This document shows, piece by piece, positions 10,401 to 21,691 of a DNA stretch of 64,000 nucleotides. This stretch comes from Hydractinia symbiolongicarpus (lineage: Eukaryota; Cnidaria; Hydrozoa; Anthoathecata; Hydractiniidae). Within the stretch, counting starts at the first letter, position 1; each line of letters begins with the position of its first letter. The DNA is taken from positions 23,723,501 through 23,787,500 of the forward strand of contig NC_079881.1 in assembly GCF_029227915.1 (NCBI RefSeq), read 5' to 3'. Below the pieces are notes generated by a model, which saw nothing but the letters and a program-made list of their open reading frames with translations, made no database searches and was not told the DNA's origin. The translations under genes and the position numbers were made by a program.

Positions 10401-13400
10401 CATTGAAGGCATGTAATTTCAATTTTTTTGTTTTTATTTTTTTTAAAAATTTATTTTAAAAGTACTTGTTTTGTCAGTTGTCTGATGTTTATGACTTGGT
10501 AATAAAGCATGCACCACCAAATGATTACTTAATTTAAGCAATATGTAGTGTAGTTCCAGCATTCATGCCAAAGTAAGAAGAATGTTAATTCTGGGAGTCC
10601 AATTTTCTCATCTCCTGCATTTATAAGGTCAAAGTCCAAAATCAATTCCATTAGGTCCTACGGTCAATAGTAATAATTAAATACACCTAATAGTTACTCT
10701 TTATTAATGTTAGATGAAAGTTGATCTTGAAGAAATAGAAACTCTAGCATCGACAAAGGTATTGTATGTTTGTAATAACTTTTCATACATCCTTGCATAG
10801 CTTTTTTTATATCTGGAAATTTTGCAGGTGTGTCAAGTTGCTGAACATACGCAGACCAGTAGGGAAGTCAGCTGTTGTGAACAAGTGAGTTTTGTGATGA
10901 TGCTTATTTAATTTACAATGATTTGTTCAGCCCTTTTGAACTACCAACAAGTTGCTTCCTAATTTATTATTTTTAATTATCAATAGTATTATTTAACACA
11001 AACAGGTTTCAGTGAAAAATGATTCTGGTTTGGAGATTGATGAGGATTTAGACATTGTGAATACTGATAGTGAACAGGAAACAATTGAAGCCGAGTCTAA
11101 AAAACTGCAGGTACTATTATCGATGCATTTTAAGATTGTGTAAACTTATATACTACTGACTGATTAATACTTTCCAATGCTATTTTATTTAAATTTAGGA
11201 TTATTGATGCAAGGCTTTATGTTTTGTGTTATGTAGCAATTCTAGAATCATCTTATCTTTTTATTTCAGAAAAAAAGTCCTTACAAAAAACCGTATAGAA
11301 TGTGCATTTATTGTTCTATAATGTCTTCAAAATTGAGCAGACACATTAAAAAATGTCATAAGGAAAATGAAAGAGTGAAAAATGCACTAAAGATGACTAA
11401 GGTGAAGCAAATTGAGGAATGGAAAAAAATTAAAAGGGAAGGAATTTTAATGTACAACAAGTTGCAAGCTACCACAGAAAATCCTATTTTCCAAGGAGAA
11501 CGTCAAAGAAAGAAATACTTGGAATTGCAACGTTGTAATTTATGCTCTGCTTTTATCTCTAAGCGTTTCTTTGCCAGCCACAAAAGAACGTGCATGAGAA
11601 GACAAGATGCTGTCCCAACAGGCTTGCCATTGTCACTGGACTTCCTTCCAATGTCACTCCAAATGTCGGATCAATTCAAGGAAGTCATTTTGGCCAAGCT
11701 TAGAGATGATCCCGTAGGTAAGTTATCATTTTTATATTTACGTTACGAGCTTTTTTCCATACTTGTTCATAGTTTAGCAATTGATTTGTAGGACAGCTTT
11801 ATGGTGATAACATCCCTGTTCTTCACATTTGTTACCAATTCATGAAATTTTCATTGTTCTTTATTAAATTATTACGAATAACTACAGTAATCAAAAATAA
11901 TAAAAAATTGCAAAGGAAACTTCTGGGATTTAAGGAGTTAAAAAATACTTGTACTATTCATTAAAAGTCCTTATGTATTTCATAGAAATCCTTAATTCAT
12001 TCAAATAATTATTTAATAAACATAATCATGTTACATCCTGGATATGATCAAGTGTAACATTTTTTTTTTGTTTTTTATGAGCGAAATAGTAAAAAAAGTG
12101 TTCAATTAAAGTTGTAGTTTAATTTAAAAAAAATATATGAATTGATCTTTTAGATTATTGACCTAATTCATAAAATTATGTTTTCAAAAGGTTTTAAGTT
12201 TATTTCGTTAAAATAAATACTCACAAATGTTTGACAGAAAAAAAATGTAGGTTTATTTAATTTGTATTCACGCCCCCAAAGGTTTAAGAACATCTATTTC
12301 AATGTACAACCTTCCACTGTACATTAAAATTGATGCAAATAATGTTTTTTTTAATTTTCTAAACCTTTAAACACAAAATAAATATTTGAAAATTTAATTT
12401 GCCTTGTTTAATAATAGGAAATATATGTCGCAAAGATGAAATGATATTACGAATTGGAATGAAGTTGTTTGCAAAGCTTGTAGTCAAAAAAGAAAAAGCA
12501 GCCACCGTGAATAAATCTGTTAGGGGTCATATGCGAGTGTTAGGTAGCCTGTACCAATCTTTTAAGAGGATGAATGGCGTTTGTCATGATCATGGTAATT
12601 TGTTAGATATGTTTGTGCGAAAGAATTTTACGTGTTTTACTGATGCCATTGACGCTGTTACTTTGAATGTTGATCGTAGTCTTAAGCCAGGACTACGCCA
12701 GAATGTTTTTTACATCATCAACAAAAGTGTAAAAATATTGTATGCTCATCAATATATGTTAGCTAACGAAGAGGAGGCCAGTGAAATCGAAAAATTTATG
12801 GTATGCTATAAAGCCAACGAGGATTGCATGGTTTCCTCTGCACGATACGAGCTTGAAAAAAAAAGGCTAGTTAAAATAAGAAAACCATGTCAGTTGCCTT
12901 TGGAAAGCGACATTGAGAAAATACATCAACATATTCTCAAGAGAATGGGTGAACTACTGTGTGTTTTTGAGTTATGGACTGCTCACTCTTTTGTTGAACT
13001 GAGGAACTTAGTACTCACACGACTAACATTATTGAATGGGCGCCGTGGTGGGGAAACAAGTCGCCTCCTAGTAAAAGATTGGTTAGAAGCAGAAAGCGAT
13101 AATTGGATTGATCAACAACGTCTTCAGAGTTTGAATGAAGCTGACAAACTATTAGTGAGTTCACTAAAAATAACCTACATGACGGGTAAAGGAAATCATC
13201 ATTTGGTGTCTGTTTTATTTCCAAACGACACTACTTCTGCTATGAAAAGGTTAGTTGATCCAAAATTTAGAATCAAGGCTGGTATCGATAAAAATAATGA
13301 TTTTGTGTTTGCCAGCACACAGCTGTCATCTTTAAATGTGTCTGGCTGGCATGCATTGAAAGAAGTCTGTAAGAAACTAGAACTTACCAATGTGGAAATT

Positions 13401-16202
13401 ATAAATGCAACCACTAATAGACACCGCGTCAGCACTTTATATGCTGCGTTGGACCTGCCACAACAGGAAAGACAACTGTTCTACGCCCATATGGGTCATT
13501 CTGAAAGCATGAATAAAGATATTTATCAAGCCCCATTAGCTTTAATGGGAGTCACAAAGATTGGAAAACAATTAATAAATCTCCATGCAAGCGGTATGTA
13601 TTTATTTGTTAGGGAGGAGCCTTTCTGTATGGAATAAAATTGTGGAAGTGGCACGCATTCTAGGTAACAACTTTATCATAGATCATGAGTGGTAAATTTA
13701 ATTTTTTTCTTGTTTATTGAGATTTAGGAAACCAGGATATAATGGAAGACTTGCCGGGTTATGTTTTATTAAACCTTTTTTTATAAATTTTTGTCGTTTT
13801 AACCACTGTATTTCATTTATTTGTTTAATTTTTTCTTATAATGTATTAACAAATGTTCAAATCAGCTAATATTATTTCACGATTATTATGATCGAAATAA
13901 TACGTGTTCCAAATTTGATTTCATTAAAAAATTATTAAAAGATTGCAGATGAGCAAAATGTAGAATGACTTTTCATGATTAGCAAGTCTTTCAGTGTTTA
14001 TAACTTGATTGTTTATAGATAACGGTCATATTGAAGAAACTGATAAAAGTTTAAAAACATTTAAAGACAAAACTCATACAGGTATGTTTGCTTTTTCTAA
14101 TGTTGTCTGGTGCAAATAGAGAAAATTTCTGTTAGTTACAAAACTCGTTATTTTGTTCTTTTTATTAGTCATTGTTTTTGATGAAATTTTTTCAAAGCAA
14201 TGTGTGATCCAAAACCTAAAGATCTTCCCCATCATTGTTTTATATTGTTTGGAAAATTACCTTAAAGCTGCTCAATGGACTACATAGCAGACTAATACTT
14301 TCTTTCTTTAGAAGACAAGAAATTGGCAACTAACTATGCAGTGACAAGTACTCCCGTAAGAACATCAGCTGAAGGTTAATACTTCACTGTAGTTTATTGA
14401 TTCAATCCTTTGGGCCTCAGTGACTTGCAAAGTGTTTGTTTTTTTTGGTTTTTTATTCAGCGACAAAGACAAAAAGATCAGTGGGGAAAAGAGTGATGAT
14501 GCTGTCGAGCAGTTCATCGGATGAAGAAGCTATTGAATCAAAAAATGGTTAGTTTTAAATTTAATTTAAAACAACGTCTGATTTATAATACCAACCATGA
14601 CCTTGTTTTAGATATACGATGGTTTTTTTGTTTTGTTTTTGTTTTTAGTACCAGTTGAAGCTAGGAAGTATCCTTTGCGTGGTGAGTGGTTTGATTTTTG
14701 ATTTTTTTGTCAAACAATATTTATTCAACCTGTCCTACTCTGCGTTGTGGGAAATGTTTATTTATAGAACATTGAATTTGAAAACCAGACCTTATTTGTT
14801 TTAAATCTCACATAGGTCAATTAAAAATCATATGAAATATAAGTTGTTTTTATAGTCCTCTATGCAAAATATATTACTTAACGTTTTTGCGGAAAATTGT
14901 CTAGTATCACTAATATTAAACGTAATATTTTTACAAATTACATGTACTTAACTTTTTTTCACTTACTTAAAAGTAATTGCGAGTTCACCGAAATAAAAAT
15001 GTATTTTTTGTTGACCATTTGATTGTACATTTGACTTTGAATTATAGGCAGATCAAAAAAAAGAAAAAAGTACGTTAAAATTACTGGTGAGTATCCTTTC
15101 AAGAGTCTTTCTGTTTTAATTATTTATTTTAGTTTTCTCAATAACACTTAGACAGTTATGAAAATTATTTATATACCGAGAAATATCAACCTGGATTGTT
15201 TAAAATTTATGGGATGTACAAGTATCTTTTGCAAAAGATGTATTTCATGTTTATGAATATCCATTTCTATCTAGATGCCCAAATTAGAGATGATTCATGT
15301 GATCCTACTTCCTATGAAGGTAAGTGATGTAAAAAATTAAGTTTAAAGAAACCTTTGTAGGTTGCTTCGTGTGCAAATTAGATTTTAAAGAATTTGGCGT
15401 CTTCCCCAATCTTAAATTCTCTCAGAAATTCAACTTTCCAATGATCCTGGAGATTAAATATGTTGAAAAATGCTTAGATCTTTCAAGTGTCATTAACTTT
15501 ACTGATTTTTGAGTTGCCATAGTATAAAAACGCTGCTATATATAAGTTATAAAGGACAATATTTTTTCTGTTAAAGCAATAATAGTTTGAATGGTCGTCT
15601 TGCTAACCAAGAGTTATAATTTCCAGGAATTTTCTAGTTTAAAAAACAACCAGATTTTATTCCAATAGATAAAGAAGAGAATGAGAGATTGAAATGCAAA
15701 CGTAAGTTGAACACTTTTATCGCTTCTTCATATATATAGGTTTAGTTAAACCACTTTTTTAGGTTTGATATTAACAAAACTTATCTTATTGTTGCTTTTA
15801 TACTTAGCTGTCAAATCCAGTGTCAAGTGGACTCCGGAATTAAATAAAGTGTTCTTCGAAAAATTTGGTTGTTACGTGCGTCGCACCAATGATCGACCAT
15901 TTCCAGGTATCAAATAATTTAGCTTTTGTTCGATGGTTTTTAAGTATAGGTAAATAGATTGTTTGAACAATCACTTGCAAATGAGGCATAGTTGCTTAAA
16001 GCAACTATTTTGTGTCTTTTGTGCGAGTATACTCAATCATTCTTGCATTATTTTAGGTCGACTGGAAATGGAAAATTTTGCAAAAAGTTACTTTGGATCA
16101 GCCAATTTTGCCTTCGCTGTGCGAACAAAAATAAACAACGAGCGGAAAAAGTTCGATGACATAAAGAATAAAAGGTTGAAAGAAATTGGACTAACTAGTT
16201 AA
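3676..16202 (+). CDS. SET domain / zinc finger / tyrosine recombinase fusion gene (28 exons, 5' end missing)
   Basis: Exons: 3676-3784, 3857-4007, 4279-4477, 6115-6171, 6249-6278, 6359-6391, 6929-6991, 7065-7098, 7938-8962, 9036-9080, 9151-9209, 9408-9429, 9868-9888, 9973-9987, 10714-10758, 10828-10884, 11006-11110, 11270-11717, 12418-13593, 14019-14081, 14312-14374, 14461-14547, 14649-14681, 15048-15086, 15275-15319, 15669-15701, 15808-15906, 16057-16202. All introns are GT-AG, all phases join, and the sum is 4,302 nt ending in TAA. Residue numbers here count from the first visible codon. Order: SET (1-153), acidic linker (154-690), zinc knuckles (702-798), recombinase (about 840-1231), basic/Ser-rich spacer, SANT-like tail (about 1353-1433). 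An in-frame TAG directly precedes 3,676, so at least one upstream exon is expected. Introns over 300 bases hold no other gene. The SET part and the rest could be separate genes, but the matching phases across the 1.6 kb intron argue for one. Function is inferred: chromatin modification tied to a domesticated DNA-binding recombinase fold. Confidence 0.72.
4615..4656. repeat. Intronic 20-bp-arm hairpin
   Basis: TGTCCTCTAAAAAGGCATTC is followed, after a 3-base loop, by GAATGCCTTTTAAAGGACA, nearly its perfect inverted complement. It lies about 140 bases into the 1.6 kb intron after the SET exons. The arms do not extend further, so it is short for a microRNA precursor. It may be a fold-back element or a cruciform relic. 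Confidence 0.5.
5353..5444. repeat. Two-copy 46-bp tandem repeat in intron
   Basis: TATCATACAGGTTAAATATA at 5,353 recurs at 5,399 with one change, followed in both copies by TTAGAGGAATTTTAA or TTTGAGGAATTTTAA. It is noncoding and lies in the intron between the SET exons and the linker exons. Confidence 0.55.
6115..8962 (+). CDS. Acidic linker exons with internal duplication
   Basis: Six exons (57, 30, 33, 63, 34 and 1,025 nt) encode residues 154 to about 567. The short ones join in phase after the SET exon. The last carries one extra base pair in phase, completing Asp226. The large exon is rich in Asp, Glu, Asn, Val and Lys, lacks hydrophobic-core patterning, and is probably largely disordered. 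It contains two diverged copies of a roughly 100-120-residue unit (about 265-387 and 396-495), sharing VDVxEPK, a VYxQxE segment, IQDM, ENKEQV and DIVSV-like strings. I recognise no catalytic domain. Its likely role is a spacer or interaction region between the SET and DNA-binding modules. Confidence 0.7.
9036..11110 (+). CDS. Microexon cluster in the linker
   Basis: Eight exons of 45, 59, 22, 21, 15, 45, 57 and 105 nt continue the acidic linker (residues about 568-690). The peptide has Glu/Thr/Ser-rich segments such as EIEIVPDFSSSDSET and IDEDLDIVNTDSEQE, the latter typical of acidic or SUMO/CK2-type interaction patches, although no motif can be proved. The 15-nt exon at 9,973 has a weak donor (GTTAAT) and is the least certain. 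Most exons are multiples of three with phase 0 borders. Confidence 0.62.
9492..9589 (-). repeat. tRNA-derived element with inverted ends
   Basis: On the minus strand the element contains TGGTGTAGTGG, which fits an A box (TRGYNNARNNG), and about 33 bases later GTTCGAATCC, which fits a B box. It ends near CTCGCTGCC. The T-stem does not pair well, so this is a tRNA pseudogene or SINE head rather than a working tRNA. The outermost bases, CTAACATA at 9,492-9,499 and TATGTTAG at 9,582-9,589, are perfect inverted repeats that would extend the acceptor stem. It lies in the intron between the 22-nt and 21-nt exons. Confidence 0.6.
9613..9659. repeat. Hairpin with 21-bp arms next to the tRNA-like element
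   Basis: TACATAGGTGAATCTTTAT at 9,613 is mirrored by ATAAAGATTTACCTATGTA ending at 9,659, with one mismatch and a 5-to-8-base loop. It follows the tRNA-derived element by 24 bases in the same intron, so the two may be parts of one insertion. Confidence 0.55.
11270..11717 (+). CDS. Zinc knuckle exon of the fusion gene
   Basis: This 448-nt exon encodes residues 691-839. Two zinc-binding patterns are visible. The first is C702-x2-C705-x9-H715-x4-H720 with a conserved KLSRHIKKCH helix, typical of C2H2 fingers. The second is C779-x2-C782-x11-H794-x3-C798 (CNLC...ASHKRTC), a C2HC variant. A basic, helical 58-residue segment rich in Lys and Glu separates them. Placement just before a recombinase core suggests sequence-specific DNA binding. 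An in-frame ATG at 11,300 could start a shorter isoform but lacks support over the spliced model. Confidence 0.8.
12418..13593 (+). CDS. Crypton-like tyrosine recombinase exon
   Basis: One 1,176-nt exon encodes residues 840-1231. The C-terminal half follows the tyrosine recombinase plan: LLNGRRGGETSRL supplies box I arginine R1049 with E1052 three residues on, TGKG supplies the hairpin lysine K1097, TTNRHRVSTLYAAL supplies box II arginine (R1174 or R1176), and HMGHSESMNKDIYQAP gives H1200 and Y1209 with the canonical H+9 spacing. The box II histidine of HxxR is replaced (T1171 if R1174 is used). Tyrosine recombinases cut and join DNA through a 3'-phosphotyrosine. In animals this kind of sequence occurs in Crypton transposons and genes domesticated from them. 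The ORF has no stop or frameshift. The N-terminal half (about 840-1020) is alpha-helical and Cys-poor, and probably corresponds to the core-binding domain. Confidence 0.85.
14019..16202 (+). CDS. C-terminal exons: basic/Ser spacer and SANT-like tail
   Basis: Nine exons follow the recombinase exon. The eight internal ones (63, 63, 87, 33, 39, 45, 33 and 99 nt) are multiples of three in phase 1, encoding a Lys/Ser/Glu-rich spacer with SSSSSDEEA and a likely nuclear localisation string SKKRKKYVK. The last two exons form a compact tail of about 80 residues: VKWTPELNKVFFEKFGCYV, then PFPGRLEMENFAKS and a basic FAVRTKINNERKKF helix. The W...E...F...F...P pattern resembles a SANT/Myb-like domain that I associate with C-termini of related cnidarian and fish recombinase-like proteins. 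The stop is TAA at 16,200-16,202. Confidence 0.75.
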
Positions 16203-16675
16203 TCATGCAGTTATTTTTGCTTTACTAATTTTTTGTTTGGATATACTGACTTTAGCTAACTTGTGAAGTTGTCGCTTTGAATTACCTAATTTCTAGTCAT
16301 TTTGGTGTCTATTTACATTCCTGCGTTCTGTACATGTATTACGCACAAATGAGTTAGTGTGGATTTTTTTCCTTTTTTTTAAAGGTATGAATCGATCCAT
16401 TTATTCTTTGCAATTTATTTGTAATTTTATGTTCAGAAAGAAAAATTAGTCCACATTTTGCTTTTTTTATTTCTCCTTGGTTCAAACCTGTGAAATGACT
16501 ATGTGTCATCCTATAGGAAATGTTTTGCGCCAATACACTAATAATTACCGTCGGGTAGACCTTTTGTACCTTCTCACGGTCACGTTATACGCAAGTGATT
16601 TTGCTGTTTCACCAATCTTCGGAGTAACAGGTGTCTCAAGTGTAAATCCACTTCCGAACAAACTGGACAGAAATT

Positions 16676-16681
16676 AATAAA
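16676..16681 (+). terminator. Candidate polyadenylation signal
   Basis: AATAAA lies 474 bases after the stop codon of the fusion gene and is the first such hexamer I noticed downstream of it. No cleavage site can be shown from sequence alone. Confidence 0.35.
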
Positions 16682-18220
16682 TTGATTAAACGTAGATTGG
16701 TCAACTTTTACATTATTTGCTCAAAAATATGAAGTGAAAATACATAATAGTTTTAGAAACAGCGAAAAGCTCACATTTTAAACGACTGCTTCAAGAATAT
16801 TTTTTCCGACATGAACGGAACAGGTAATTAAGGCACGATTGGGTATAAATCATAAGCCATTCTTTTCGTTTACCGAAATTTTATGATCCTGCAAGTGGAA
16901 AATTGTCTTAGAGTAAAGAGTTGTTTTAATGTCTTTTCCGTTTCTTGAGATCGATCAAAGAAGGGTAAACTTCGTTAGTTCGCACAAATATTGACATCTG
17001 GTTAGAGTAAAACAAAAAACCTTATTTATTTCCATCATTTGATTAGAGAAGTACTATTTCAGAATTTTTTCTTAACATCTTCTAAAATGACCTAGTTAGC
17101 ATTTCTAATCAGTTTATTTTCAGTTCTTCTCAGTTATAAGAAGATAAAATATAATTTGTATTTTAGCTGTATTGTAGAAAAATAATTTACCAAAGTCAAG
17201 GTGAAAACCCTGCATTTTCCTTATCTTAATCAGAAATTTTATGATTTCATTCTTTTAATTTCTTCAGATTCTAAGATTACGGAGTTTAATACCGCGCAGG
17301 TCTGCCCACTAGAAAAGCGCTTGTAGGAAAAAAAATTTAAAACGCCGGCAGAGCGTAAGGCATAAGGAAAACATGAATTAGTGACCTTTTGCTTTGTATT
17401 TTTACTCTATAAATACTGCGATAAATTGATTTATTAATTATTTAAAATACTCAGTACTCACATAAGAGCTTGTCCAGAAGAAACAAGGTTCAAGATCGAA
17501 ACATGCTAAAATTGCTTTAAGCTGTAGCTGCACCAATGTTACAAATGAAAAAACTTTATTTATGGCAGCTAGTTACATCACAAGTTTTCATTATTGTCTT
17601 AAAAATACCGCAATGCGTAAAAAGGGAAAGTAACAACAATTGTCAAGTCTTACCTAGCTATCTTGCTATAATGGGTTAGGAGATGAAACGCAATAATAAG
17701 AAACAAGTTGGAATGATTTTTTATTGTTATAGCATAGCTAGCACGAGAGATTTATTTAGCACTTTGCATTTCAAAAGTAATGTACACATAATTGTGCAAT
17801 AAGGATTTATTATATATTCAATGCTGAAGCTTAAAAAATATATATATATATTTGTAAATCATGTCCGTAACGGAGAATAAAGGTACGTAAAACATGTTAT
17901 AGTGTTCCCTAATTCCCGAATGTGTATAAATAACTTTTTAATTATTTGTGCACTCAAAAAAAAATTTATATTTTTTTGTCCTAAAGGAAGATTGGGGAGA
18001 CACGTCCCCCGAATCTCACTATTGTACTTTGAAAAATTAAAGGGGACACAAAAAATGTGGCTATCGCCGAAACCCCATAAAACATACCATAGCTGTGTCA
18101 GCATCCCAAATAGGTCTCGAATATTAAAATTGTTTTGAGCAAAAAAGCTTTGTTCATGAAATATGAGGTGTCACCTTATTATACATTTCGAGCGGGGTCC
18201 CCCTAACGTGGAATAAAGAA

Positions 18221-18221
<1 letters not shown>

Positions 18222-18279
<58 letters not shown>
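18222..18279. repeat. (TA)n microsatellite
   Basis: About 29 uninterrupted TA dinucleotides. It sits about 210 bases before the satellite array starts. Length is likely polymorphic, and assembly of the exact count may be unreliable. Confidence 0.95.
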
Positions 18280-18281
<2 letters not shown>

Positions 18282-18490
18282 CCCATATAGATTTTTTGGC
18301 ATAAGGGTATATATATTTATATCGTTATTAGCAGCGGGTTATATATTTACACCTTATGTGCGATTTCTATGAAGTACATCCCTCTTTTTTTTAGTTAAAT
18401 TTTAGCTTACGGTCACGTCATAAGAAAGTGATCCGTCATTTCCGTGTCGTGGACTCACAGTTTTACTCACGCAAGGGAATTAATATATAA

Positions 18491-20844
18491 GATAAATCTT
18501 TTTTTACTGTGGGACCAATCCTAGCCGTTAGTTCGCGCTGAAGAAATAGAGACAGTTTCAGAAACTACGTTTCATTGACTTTCTAACGGTGTCAATCCGT
18601 TTGAGTTACAACGGTTGCGTCACATATCCGTACCAACATGTATTTAGCGATAGTATTCGGATATTACTAGGTTGCATCGCTTTTAACAGTGAAACGTTTG
18701 ACTGTGGGACTTAATTGAACTGACTTTGGAATTTGACATTATAAATATGATAAATGAGCCCGTTTGAATACAAGAAGTGACATTCTTCTTAATTTGACAT
18801 GATTGCTGGAATTCAGCGATTATATTAGGCTGTGTGGTAGCGCTTTATTTAAAAATTTAGATAAATAAGTCTTTTTTTACTGTGGGACCATTTCTGTCCG
18901 TTAGCACGCCATGAATAAATAGGAACAGTTTCAAAGACTACATTTCATTGACTTTCTGGTGGTATCAATCCGTTTGAGTTACAACAGTTGCGTCACATAT
19001 TCGTACCAACATGTATTTAGTGATTTTCTTCCGATATTACTAGGTGGAATCGCTTTTAACAGTGAAACGATTGACTCTTGGACTTAATTGAACTGATTTT
19101 GGACTGTGACCTTATAAATGTTATAAGTGAGACGATTGGACTCCAAGAAAAAACATTCATCTTAACTTGACATGATTGTGGGAACTCAGCGATTACACTG
19201 GACACCGTGGTAGCGCTTCATTTAAGAATTTAGATAAATAAGTCATTTTTACTGTGGGACCAATCCTAGCCGTTAGGGCGCGCTGAAGATATAGAGACAG
19301 TTTCAAAAACTCCATTTCATTGACTTTCTAACAGTATCAGTTTGTTTAAGTTACAACGGTTGCGTCACATATTCGTACCAACATGTATTTAGTGATTTTC
19401 TTCCGATATTACTAGATTGCATTGCTTTTAACAGTGAAACGATTGACTCTGGGACTTAATTGAACTGATTTTGGACTGTGACCTTATAAATGTTATAAGT
19501 GAGACGATTGGACTCCAAGAAAAAACATTCTTCTTTACTTGACATGATTGTGGGAACTCAGCGATTACACAGGACCCCGTGGTAGCGCTTCATTTATAAA
19601 TTTAGATAAATAAGTCATTTTTACTGTGTATTCGGATATTACTTGGTTGCATCGCTTTTAACAGTGAAACGTTTGACTGTGGGACTTAATTGAACTGACT
19701 TTGGACTTTGACCTTATAAATGTGATGAATGAGCCAGTTTGACTACAAGAAATAACATTCTTATTAATCTGACATGATTGCTGGAACTCAGCAATTAGAC
19801 TGGGCGCTGTGGTAGCGTTTTGTTTAAAAATTAAGATAAATAAGTCTTTTTTTACTGTGGGACCAATCCTAGCCATTAGTACGCTCTGAAGAAATAGGAA
19901 CAGTTCCAAAGACGACATTTCATTGACTTTCTAGCGGTATAAATCCGTTTGAGTTACAACGGTTGCGTCACATATTCGTACCAACATGTATTTAGCGACA
20001 GTATTCGGAGATTACTAGGTTGCATTGCTTTTAACAGTGAAACAATTGACTGTGGGACTTAATTGAACTGATTTTGGACTTTGACCATATAAATGTGATA
20101 AATGAGGCAGTTTGACTACAAGAAGTGACATTCTTTTTAATTTGACATGATTGCTGGAATTCAGCGATTACATTATTCTGTCTGGTAGCGCTTTATTAAA
20201 AAATTTAGATAAATAAGTCTTTTTTTACTGTGTGACCAATCCTAGCCGTTATCGCGCGCTGAAGAAATAGAGACAGTTTCAGAAACTACACCTCACTGAC
20301 ATTCTAACGGTGTCAGTCCGTTTGAGTTACAACGGTTGTGTCACATATTCGTACCAACATGTTATTAGCGATAGTATTCGGATATTACTAGGTTGCATCG
20401 CTTTTAACAGTGAAATGTTTGACTGTGGGACTTAATTGAACTGACCTTGGACTTTGACCTTATAAATGTGATAAGTGAGGCAGTTTGACTACAAGGAATA
20501 ACATTCTTATTAATCTGACATGATTGCTGGAACTCAGCGATTACACTGGGCGCTGTGGTAGCGTTTTATTTAAAAATTAAGATAAATAAGTCTTTTTTTA
20601 CTGTGGGACCTATCCTAGCCGTTAGTTCGCGCTGAAGAAATAGAGACAGTTTCAGAAACTACATTTCATTGACTTTCTAACGGTGTCAATCCGTTTGAGT
20701 TACAACAGTTGCGTCACATATTCGTACCAACATGTATTTAGCGATAGTATTCGGATATTACTAGGTTGCATCGCTTTTAACAGTGAAACGTTTGACTGTG
20801 GGACTTAATTGAACTGATTTGGACTTTGACCTTATAAATGTGAT
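18491..20844. repeat. 372-bp satellite array, block 1
   Basis: About six head-to-tail monomers. The anchor ACTGTGGGACC recurs at 18,511, 18,884, 19,256, 19,859 and 20,232 (spacings 373, 372, 603, 373). The 603 spacing is two monomers minus a deletion of about 141 bases joined at 19,628. Recurring strings are CCGTTTGAGTTACAACGGTT, CATATTCGTACCAACATGTA, CGCTTTTAACAGTGAAACG and GGACTTAATTGAACTGA. This edge block is more diverged than the distal array, as is usual for satellite margins. It has no coding capacity. Confidence 0.95.
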
Positions 20845-20856
20845 TATATGGGCAGA

Positions 20857-21560
20857 TCATGCATCCATACTAAACTCTGGTCATTTGTTATTGACAATCA
20901 AAGTACTTTAGGACCCTGCATTATTTTATACCGATGAAGAATTTCAAAAAAAGAATGGGTATCCCTGTTATATTTAAGAGATAGTAGAGATACCTTCAAT
21001 ATACATACTAGGTCATTGTCATGACAGCATAGCTGAAAAGTTAACGTACATTGAGGAAAGGCTGAAAGATGTTGAAGAGATGGCAGAGCCATTGGTAATA
21101 GAAGCGGCTAGAGTTCAAGATACTTTGCGTTTTTTCCATGGTATGGTATACAGTATGAATACTCAACAATTTGATTCGGATAAATGTACTCCATATATAC
21201 AATTGAAAAATTTAGTGCATTAAATTGAAGAAATTGTGTGAATCAAATCTTTCTCAAGAAGATTATATAACTAATTTTTTTGTATTGTTCAAAACTATTA
21301 TTTTAACTAAAAAATATTTTTCTCCAAAAGAAGATTCACTTTTTAGGTCTACCAGAAAGTTTTCCAAGAAGTAAAATAAAAGTGGTATACAATAATTTGA
21401 TTCGTACTTTAGGGGATCACCCGGAAATACAATTCGAAAGTGGAAATCTGCATGGTAAACACTTTCCTTGTCTTTGTGGATGCAACGCTAAAGATTTTGC
21501 AGATTTAGAAAACGTGTATACACACAAGATACTTGGTCAAGAAGAATGACGTCAGAAGGT
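20857..21560 (+). pseudogene. Degenerate 5' half of a repeat-family protein
   Basis: Translated fragments read HASILNSGHLLLTIKVL, DPALFYTDEEFQKKNGYP, IPSIYILGHCHDSIAEKL, EAARVQDTLRFFHG and, after a gap, GDHPEIQFESGNLHGKHF with CLCGCNAKDFADL. I recognise this order from uncharacterised, high-copy proteins in cnidarian and other invertebrate genomes, where the H-F-x-C-x-G-C part looks like a zinc-binding site. In-frame stops follow IKVL, PCYI and GQEE, so as written this half cannot be read through. One or more of these could be mis-assigned exon borders. No enzymatic activity is claimed. Confidence 0.6.
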
Positions 21561-21691
21561 AATATTAATATTAGATCATCTACTAGACTGTCAATTTTCT
21601 TAAAAACATATATTAATTTCATAATATTTAATTTTGTAGTTTTTTTTGTTGAAAATATGACGAAATCAAATACTGTTGAAATATCTAAAAA

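Larger units (their letters stand above)
16203..18490. other. 3' UTR and gene-free AT-rich DNA before the satellite
   Basis: Only short frames occur here, with no domain, splice pattern or RNA gene that I can recognise. The first about 480 bases may be 3' untranslated sequence of the upstream gene. The segment also holds short TA runs (about 17,836 and 18,222) and ends where the first satellite monomer begins with GATAAATCTTTTTTTACTGT. Confidence 0.5.

Noticed and set aside
17859-18138. Overlapping frames on both strands of about 80 codons
   Set aside because: Neither has a recognisable domain, splice support or a homologous pattern.
19658-19918. 86-codon minus-strand frame within the satellite
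   Set aside because: It depends on a deleted monomer junction and has no coding signature.
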